A DNA stretch of 64,000 nt. It comes from Martelella lutilitoris (GTDB lineage Bacteria; Pseudomonadota; Alphaproteobacteria; Rhizobiales; Rhizobiaceae). Location: NCBI RefSeq assembly GCF_016598595.1, contig NZ_CP066786.1:3988001-4052000 (forward strand), given 5' to 3'. A program made the translations under genes and the position numbers. Of this stretch, positions 59,282 through 64,000 are shown in pieces. The notes below the pieces were generated by a model. That model worked only from the letters and a program-made list of their open reading frames with translations, was not told where the DNA came from and did not search any database. The first letter of the stretch is position 1, and each line of letters opens with the position of its first letter.

Positions 59282-59818
59282 ATTCGCAGACCCCACAGAG
59301 CCGCTCCCCCGACCAAGGAAGGTCCCCGCGCCAATCGCGACATTCGCATCCGCGAAGTGCAGCTGATCGATGCAGAAGGGGAGAACCAGGGCGTCGTACT
59401 GACTGAAGATGCGTTGAGAATGGCTGAGGAAGCCGGGCTTGATCTCGTCGAGATCGCCCCCAACTCGACGCCGCCCGTTTGCAAGATTCTTGACCTCGGC
59501 AAGCTGAAATACGCGAACCAGAAGCGCGCCGCCGAGGCCCGCAAGAAGCAGAAAGTCGTCGAAGTCAAAGAGATCAAGATGCGCCCCAACATCGACACCC
59601 ATGACTATCAGGTGAAGATGAAGGCGATGAACAAGTTCTTCGAGGAAGGCGACAAGGTGAAGGTGACGCTCCGTTTCCGCGGTCGCGAGATGGCGCACCA
59701 GGAACTGGGCATGAAGCTTCTGTCCCAGGTCAAGGAAGACACCGCCGAAATCGCCAAGGTGGAAGCCGAGCCGAAGCTCGAAGGCCGCCAGATGCTGATG
59801 GTGCTTGCACCGAAATAA
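59282..59818 (+). CDS. infC: Translation initiation factor IF-3 (ATT start)
   Basis: A 178-residue IF-3. The N-domain has [21 protein letters not shown] and [23 protein letters not shown]; the C-domain has [19 protein letters not shown] and [16 protein letters not shown]. No ATG, GTG or TTG lies at the expected position. An ATT at 59282 follows GAGGAG at 9 bases and gives the normal N-terminus ([16 protein letters not shown]). ATT starts are characteristic of infC because IF-3 itself rejects non-canonical starts, allowing autoregulation. An ATG at 59207 would add 25 unrelated residues. Confidence 0.9.
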   Translation: MRRPHRAAPPTKEGPRANRDIRIREVQLIDAEGENQGVVLTEDALRMAEEAGLDLVEIAPNSTPPVCKILDLGKLKYANQKRAAEARKKQKVVEVKEIKMRPNIDTHDYQVKMKAMNKFFEEGDKVKVTLRFRGREMAHQELGMKLLSQVKEDTAEIAKVEAEPKLEGRQMLMVLAPK

Positions 59819-59900
59819 GCCTTCGGGCACGCTTCTGACGCGCCGTCCGGTCAGGAAAACTGGCCGAGGCGGCGAATTGCGTGTGTGGCAAGACAACCGG

Positions 59901-59929
59901 TTGCGCTTTTCAGACAAACCGCGTATAAG
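59901..59929 (+). promoter_or_regulatory. candidate promoter for rpmI-rplT
   Basis: TTGCGC (59901-59906) and TATAAG (59924-59929) are 17 bases apart, about 137 bases before rpmI. A small hairpin around 59945-59960 (GATCGCC-TTTC-GGCG) lies in the leader. The 247-base gap after infC suggests independent expression of the ribosomal protein genes. Confidence 0.5.
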
Positions 59930-60065
59930 CGCGCCGTCCTGACGGATCGCCTTTCGGCGGACCGCCATGGAGCAGGCCGGCAGGGCATGCCGTGTCTGCT
60001 CGAAAATGCAATGTGGCCCGGGTTCGTCGCCCGGCAGCCCCAATCAACAACAACGGAGTAGCAAA

Positions 60066-60266
60066 ATGCCCAAGATGAAGACGAAATCGTCGGTCAAGAA
60101 GCGTTTCAAGCTGACCGCGAGCGGCAAGGTCAAGGTCGCGGCTGCAGGCAAGCAGCACGGCATGATCAAGCGTTCCAACAAATTTATCCGTGATGCGCGC
60201 GGCACGATGGTCCTGTCCGATCAGGACGCCAAGATCGTCAAGCAGTTCATGCCCTACGGCAAGTAA
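60066..60266 (+). CDS. rpmI: 50S ribosomal protein L35
   Basis: A 66-residue basic protein starting [20 protein letters not shown], the universal L35 N-terminus, with [19 protein letters not shown] in the middle. Normal length. The order infC-rpmI-rplT is conserved across bacteria. The ATG follows GGAG about ten bases earlier. Confidence 0.95.
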   Translation: MPKMKTKSSVKKRFKLTASGKVKVAAAGKQHGMIKRSNKFIRDARGTMVLSDQDAKIVKQFMPYGK

Positions 60267-60316
60267 CGCCCGCACTTTATCCCAACGCATTCCGATAGAT
60301 TTCAAGGAGAACCGAT

Positions 60317-60721
60317 ATGGCTCGCGTAAAACGTGGCGTGACTGCACACGCAAAGCACAAGAAAGTCATCAAGCAGGCCAAGGGCTTCTACGGCCGCCGC
60401 AAGAACACCATCCGCACGGCCAAGGCTGCTGTCGACAAGTCGAAGCAGTACGCCTACCGCGACCGCAAGGTCAACAAGCGCAATTTCCGCGCTCTGTGGG
60501 TCCAGCGCATCAACGCCGCCGTGCGTGAACATGGCCTGACCTATGGCCGCTTCATCGACGGCCTGAACAAGGCCGGCATCGAAGTTGACCGCAAGGTCCT
60601 GTCCGACATGGCGATCCATGAGCCGGAAGCATTTGCAAGCCTGGTTGCCGCTGCGAAGAAGGGCCTCGAGTACCTCAAGAAAGAGGGCACGGCCAACGAG
60701 TTTGAAAGCGCGGTTGCATAA
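60317..60721 (+). CDS. rplT: 50S ribosomal protein L20
   Basis: A 134-residue protein starting [20 protein letters not shown], followed by [20 protein letters not shown] and the [19 protein letters not shown] block that binds 23S rRNA. It has the usual alphaproteobacterial C-terminal extension. AAGGAGA precedes the ATG. In many bacteria L20 represses its own operon through the leader; a comparable site here was not identified. Confidence 0.95.
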   Translation: MARVKRGVTAHAKHKKVIKQAKGFYGRRKNTIRTAKAAVDKSKQYAYRDRKVNKRNFRALWVQRINAAVREHGLTYGRFIDGLNKAGIEVDRKVLSDMAIHEPEAFASLVAAAKKGLEYLKKEGTANEFESAVA

Positions 60722-60763
60722 GCCAGCGCTTCCCAAGCTCTTTTTGAAATTTTACCTTTTGGG

Positions 60764-60796
60764 AAACCCGCGCTGGCAGGACCAGTGCGGGTTTTT
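60764..60796 (+). terminator. rho-independent terminator between rplT and pheS
   Basis: AAACCCGCGCTGG (60764-60776) pairs with CCAGTGCGGGTTT (60782-60794) with one G-T wobble and a 5-base loop, running into TTTTT. It lies 43 bases after rplT. A TATAAT at 60810-60815 beyond it could be the -10 box of a pheS promoter. Confidence 0.82.
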
Positions 60797-60871
60797 CATT
60801 TTGAAATCATATAATGCCTGTATCCGACCGGTTGGGGAGCGGCAAAATGCTCCGGCAAGGAAGAGATGAAG

Positions 60872-61954
60872 ATGTCCGATCTTGATGTTCTGAAACAGAA
60901 GCTGATGGCCGAGATTGCCGGCGCCGGGGACGAGGCGGCGATCGAGGCCGTGCGCGTCGGCGCGATCGGCAAGAAGGGTACGGTCTCCGAGCTTTTGAAA
61001 ACGCTCGGCAAGATGGATCCCGAAGAGCGCAAGACGCGCGGCGCGGCCATCAATGCCATGCGCAACGAAATCGGCGAGGCGATTGCCGCCCGCAAGGCGG
61101 AATTGAAGGATGCGGCGATTGCCGCGCGGCTTGCCGCCGAAACGGTGGACGTGACCCTGCCGGTGCGCCCCTCGCCATCGCTTTCCGGCCGCATCCACCC
61201 GGTCAGCCAGGTGATCGATGAAATTTCCGCCATTTTCGGCGACATGGGCTTTTCGATTGCCGAAGGGCCGGAGATCGAGACGGACTACTACAACTTCACG
61301 GCTCTGAACTTCCCGGAAGGTCACCCGGCCCGCGAGATGCACGACACCTTCTTCTTCAATCCGGATGAGGAGGGCAAGCGCAAGGTGCTCAGAACCCACA
61401 CCTCGCCGGTGCAGATCCGCACGATGGAAAGCCAGGAGCCGCCGATCCGCATCGTCGCGCCCGGCAAGACCTACCGGCAGGACAGCGACGCCACCCATTC
61501 GCCGATGTTCCATCAGCTCGAGGGGCTGGTGATCGACAAGACAACCCATGTCGGCCATCTGCGCTGGACGGTGGAGGAATTCTGCAAGGCGTTCTTCGAG
61601 GTCGACAGCGTGACGATGCGTTTCCGCCCGTCCTTCTTCCCCTTCACCGAGCCCTCCTTCGAGGTCGACATCCAGTGCGACCGTTCCGGCGAGCAGGTGA
61701 AGTTCGGAACCGGCACGGACTGGATGGAAATCCTCGGCTGCGGCATGGTGCACCCGAACGTGCTGCGCCATTGCGGCCTTGACCCCGACGTCTACCAGGG
61801 CTTTGCCTGGGGCATGGGGCTGGATCGCATTGCCATGCTGAAATACGGCATGCCGGATCTCCGCGACTTCTTCGCCGCCGACGAGCGCTGGACAAGCCAT
61901 TATGGCTTCCGCCCGCTCGATATCCCGACGCTGTTCGGAGGATTGTCGTCATGA
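60872..61954 (+). CDS. pheS: Phenylalanyl-tRNA synthetase alpha subunit
   Basis: A 360-residue class II synthetase subunit. An N-terminal coiled-coil tRNA arm covers about 1-100 ([19 protein letters not shown]), then [19 protein letters not shown], motif 2 [19 protein letters not shown], and motif 3 near [17 protein letters not shown]. It forms the alpha2-beta2 enzyme with PheT. I prefer the ATG at 60872, with GGAAGAG at proper distance; the ATG at 60866 directly abuts that site. Its stop overlaps the ASCH gene start. Confidence 0.93.
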   Translation: MSDLDVLKQKLMAEIAGAGDEAAIEAVRVGAIGKKGTVSELLKTLGKMDPEERKTRGAAINAMRNEIGEAIAARKAELKDAAIAARLAAETVDVTLPVRPSPSLSGRIHPVSQVIDEISAIFGDMGFSIAEGPEIETDYYNFTALNFPEGHPAREMHDTFFFNPDEEGKRKVLRTHTSPVQIRTMESQEPPIRIVAPGKTYRQDSDATHSPMFHQLEGLVIDKTTHVGHLRWTVEEFCKAFFEVDSVTMRFRPSFFPFTEPSFEVDIQCDRSGEQVKFGTGTDWMEILGCGMVHPNVLRHCGLDPDVYQGFAWGMGLDRIAMLKYGMPDLRDFFAADERWTSHYGFRPLDIPTLFGGLSS

Positions 61955-62382
61955 CCGGGCTTCCGGAACGCTACAGGGACGCGGTCCAGTTCGCGTTCGG
62001 CGATACGCCGGCGCTGAAGGACGAGCTTCTGGCGCTGGTGCTCGCCGGCAAGAAGACGGCTACCTGTGGCGCGCTTCGGGACGTGACCGAGGCAGGAGAG
62101 CCGATGCCGGAAGTCGGCCGTCGCGATGTGGTGCTCGACGGCGCCGGCAAGCCCGCCGCCGTCATCGAGACGACCGAGGTCAGCATCCGCCGGTTTAACG
62201 AGGTCGACGAGGATTTCGCCCGCGACGAGGGCGAGGGCGACCTGTCGCTTGCCTACTGGAGCGAGGGCCACGAGGCCTATTTCGCCCGCAATGGCGGATT
62301 CGAGCCGGAAATGGAACTGATCTGCGAGCGGTTCCGGCTGGTGGAGACGCTGGGTGAATACGGATGCGAGGCAACGTCGTGA
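61951..62382 (+). CDS. ASCH domain protein
   Basis: A 143-residue protein with the ASCH fold (PUA-like RNA-binding barrel). Blocks are [42 protein letters not shown] and [22 protein letters not shown]. Some ASCH proteins act as ribonucleases or amidohydrolases on modified cytidine; the role here is unknown. The ATG overlaps the pheS stop (ATGA), so it is co-translated with the synthetase. Confidence 0.85.
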   Translation: MTGLPERYRDAVQFAFGDTPALKDELLALVLAGKKTATCGALRDVTEAGEPMPEVGRRDVVLDGAGKPAAVIETTEVSIRRFNEVDEDFARDEGEGDLSLAYWSEGHEAYFARNGGFEPEMELICERFRLVETLGEYGCEATS

Positions 62383-62389
62383 GGAAGGG

Positions 62390-62632
62390 ATGCCGACCGT
62401 TCTGAAGAAATATGGGATACGTTTCCATTTCTATGGTTCGGACATGGGCGAGCCGCCGCATATCCATGCGTCCGGTCAGGGCGGCAAGGCCAAGGTCTGG
62501 CTCCATTCCGGCGAGATGGCGGAATGCAAAGGCTTCAATACCGTCGATGTGAAGCGTATTCTGTCTGTGGTTGAAGAACACAAGGTTGAGTTTCTGGAGG
62601 CATGGGATGACTTCTTCGGATCCATATCCTGA
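62390..62632 (+). CDS. DUF4160 domain protein
   Basis: An 80-residue protein beginning MPTVLKKYGIRFHFYGSDMG, followed by EPPHIHASGQGGKAKVWL. The histidine-containing EPPHIH block is the DUF4160 signature. GAGGAAGGG precedes the ATG. It overlaps the next gene by 26 bases. DUF4160 and DUF2442 genes are frequently adjacent and have been suspected of forming toxin-antitoxin-like pairs; no function is established here. Confidence 0.75.
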   Translation: MPTVLKKYGIRFHFYGSDMGEPPHIHASGQGGKAKVWLHSGEMAECKGFNTVDVKRILSVVEEHKVEFLEAWDDFFGSIS

Positions 62633-62882
62633 ACATGAGCGACCGGTTGCTGCCTGGTGTGACCCGGCGCATGTGCATGTGCGCCTTGCCGATGATCGCG
62701 AAGTGGTGACGCCGCTCTGGTGGTATCCTCGTCTTCTGGCGGCAAGCCCGGCCGAGCGGAACAATGTCGAGCTGATGCTGGATGGCGTTCACTGGCCGGA
62801 TGTCGATGAAGATCTTTCGGTTCGCGGGATGCTGAGCGGCTGGAAATATCCGAACGCGGTTGAGCCGAGGGAAGTGGCATGA
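62607..62882 (+). CDS. DUF2442 domain protein
   Basis: A 91-residue protein. HVHVRLADDREVVTPLWWYP then RLLAASPAERNNVELMLDG is the DUF2442 pattern, followed by VHWPDVDEDLSVRGML. GGAGG at 62596-62600 lies 6 bases before the ATG at 62607, inside the end of the DUF4160 gene. The tight overlap indicates that the two products are made together. Confidence 0.78.
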   Translation: MTSSDPYPEHERPVAAWCDPAHVHVRLADDREVVTPLWWYPRLLAASPAERNNVELMLDGVHWPDVDEDLSVRGMLSGWKYPNAVEPREVA

Positions 62883-63286
62883 GCCTGGAATGGCTTCCTA
62901 TCGCCGTCGCGCTAGTCACCATCGTCGGAGCTGCGGTCACTTACGTAATTCAGCGTCGTGTCGACAGGCGCCACGCTCTGATAGAGTTGCGCCGAGTGGC
63001 CTATCGCGAATTTCTTTTTGGTATTGTGGCGGTCGGAGAAACTCAAAATGCGATCGAAGCGGTTACCTCTCACAAAAAGAATTGGGCAGAATTGTTTCTG
63101 GTTGCCTCAGATGAGGTGATATCAGCGACGACGGATTTTTTGGCCGCTCACGAAAGCAGGCCATATGACGCGAACTTATGCGAAAAGCGCTTCGCTGTTC
63201 TTGTTAAGGCAATGCGCTCCGATGGATATGAAAGCACCAAACTCTCGGAAGATGACTTAGTCCGTTGTCTTCCCGTGCGGTTTTAG
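62879..63286 (+). CDS. hypothetical protein with N-terminal membrane helix
   Basis: A 135-residue protein I do not recognise. One N-terminal helix (WLPIAVALVTIVGAAVTYVI) is followed by a basic stretch QRRVDRRHALIELRR and a soluble helical region. The ATG overlaps the DUF2442 stop (ATGA). Base composition is clearly lower in GC than its neighbours, with AT-rich codons such as AAA, TTT and TTA, suggesting recent acquisition. It is the last gene before pheT. Confidence 0.6.
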   Translation: MSLEWLPIAVALVTIVGAAVTYVIQRRVDRRHALIELRRVAYREFLFGIVAVGETQNAIEAVTSHKKNWAELFLVASDEVISATTDFLAAHESRPYDANLCEKRFAVLVKAMRSDGYESTKLSEDDLVRCLPVRF

Positions 63287-63310
63287 AATTTGGCGATTGG
63301 ATACTAAATC

Positions 63311-64000
63311 ATGAAATTCACACTGTCCTGGTTGAAGGACCATCTGGAGACCGAGGCCTCGCTTGAGGATATCTGCGAGCGGCTGACGACGATCGGGCTC
63401 GAGATCGAGGAGGTCGACGACAAGGCGGCCTACAGGCCGTTCACCATCGCCCGCGTGACCGAGGCGAAGCAGCATCCCGATGCGGATCGGCTGAGAGTGC
63501 TGACCGTCGATGCCGGGCCGGCGATCAATGGCGGCAAGCCGCTTCAGATCGTCTGCGGCGCGCCGAATGCGCGCACCGGGCTTGTTGGCGCGCTCGCGCT
63601 GCCGGGGACCTATGTGCCGGGCATCGATGTGACGCTGTCGGTCGGCAAGATCCGCGGCGTCGAGAGCCAGGGCATGATGTGCTCGGAGAAAGAGCTCGAC
63701 ATGTCGGACAATCACGACGGCATTATCGACCTGCCGGAGGATGCGCCGGTGGGCGCGTCCTTCGCCGCCTATGCCGGGCTGGACGACCCGGTCATCGAGA
63801 TCAATCTGACGCCGAACCGGCCGGACTGCACCAGCATTTTTGGTATTGCCCGCGACCTGGCAGCGTCGGGCCTCGGCACGCTGAAGACAAGGCCCGCGCC
63901 CTCCTTCAAGGTCGAGGGCGATCTGCCGGTTTCGCTGACGCTCGATTTCGCCGATGAGGACAGGCATCTCTGCCCCGGTTTTGCGCTGCGTCTGGTGCGC
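63311..64000 (+). CDS. pheT: Phenylalanyl-tRNA synthetase beta subunit, 5' part
   Basis: The first 230 codons of pheT, running off the window end. The N-terminus [20 protein letters not shown] is typical, followed by the tRNA-binding EMAP-like domain ([20 protein letters not shown] to [18 protein letters not shown], about 40-150) and the start of the B1/B3 region ([11 protein letters not shown]). The ATG at 63311 lies 24 bases after the preceding gene, with no strong ribosome site nearby. The full protein is usually about 800 residues. Confidence 0.93.
   Translation, partial: MKFTLSWLKDHLETEASLEDICERLTTIGLEIEEVDDKAAYRPFTIARVTEAKQHPDADRLRVLTVDAGPAINGGKPLQIVCGAPNARTGLVGALALPGTYVPGIDVTLSVGKIRGVESQGMMCSEKELDMSDNHDGIIDLPEDAPVGASFAAYAGLDDPVIEINLTPNRPDCTSIFGIARDLAASGLGTLKTRPAPSFKVEGDLPVSLTLDFADEDRHLCPGFALRLVR

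Noticed and set aside
60722..60800. A phenylalanine-rich leader peptide (pheM-like) before the terminator.
   Set aside because: Phenylalanine codons occur (KLFLKFY, CGFF), but there is no plausible start codon with a ribosome site, and the phrase spans the terminator.
1..64000. CRISPR arrays, tRNA or rRNA genes, insertion sequences, prophage or integration sites.
   Set aside because: I found no regularly spaced repeats, no tRNA- or rRNA-like sequence, and no transposase, integrase or phage structural protein on either strand.

Overview
The window comes from a GC-rich alphaproteobacterial chromosome, most likely a member of Hyphomicrobiales/Rhizobiaceae (Agrobacterium, Martelella or Rhizobium-like). 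The grounds are a lactose operon in the Agrobacterium order lacEFGZK, a second-type heat-shock sigma factor (RpoH2), an MbfA iron exporter with a perfect Irr-type box, PhaR, an opgGIHC glucan operon, CarD next to fdxA, an SUV3-like helicase, and infC with an ATT start. I saw no rRNA, tRNA, CRISPR, prophage or IS element.

Layout. 1-3630: the 3' end of a TPP riboswitch, then thiE and a TRAP transporter (fused QM subunit plus binding protein). 3697-11375: a LacI/EbgR-like repressor and a lactose-type operon (lacE, lacF, lacG, a GH2 glycosidase, lacK). 11384-16451: PPOX flavoprotein, Ntn amide hydrolase, cyclic-nucleotide-binding protein, orphan OmpR-type regulator, YkuD protein, AI-2E-type permease. 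16539-21837: gamma-glutamylcyclotransferase-like protein, ABC-F ATPase, thiamine pyrophosphokinase, and a divergent MarR/MFS efflux pair. 21847-26729: opgG-opgI-opgH-opgC for osmoregulated periplasmic glucans. 27130-31308: FKBP isomerase, then a complete TPP riboswitch driving thiBPQ. 31409-38925: M48 lipoprotein, RpoH2, CarD, FdxA, S4 protein, RNA helicase. 39121-42250: a membrane LytTR regulator with a divergent membrane protein, two small envelope genes, PhaR, and two copies of a 61-bp repeat. 42330-50248: a ribose-type ABC importer with sugar isomerase, Gfo/Idh/MocA dehydrogenase and a GH1 beta-glucosidase. 50503-58187: a diguanylate cyclase with three periplasmic binding domains, arginase, MbfA, siderophore-interacting protein, sirtuin, transglutaminase-like protease. 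58292-64000: hydrolase, then infC-rpmI-rplT and pheS-(ASCH, DUF4160, DUF2442, unknown)-pheT; pheT runs off the end.

How the parts fit. Thiamine is the recurring theme. Two separate riboswitch-controlled operons (thiE plus a TRAP importer; thiBPQ) and thiN together cover precursor uptake and joining, thiamine uptake, and pyrophosphorylation. Two further operons handle galactosides and glucosides by import followed by intracellular hydrolysis. The least expected item is the TRAP transporter under a TPP riboswitch, which points to uptake of an unidentified, probably carboxylated, thiamine precursor.
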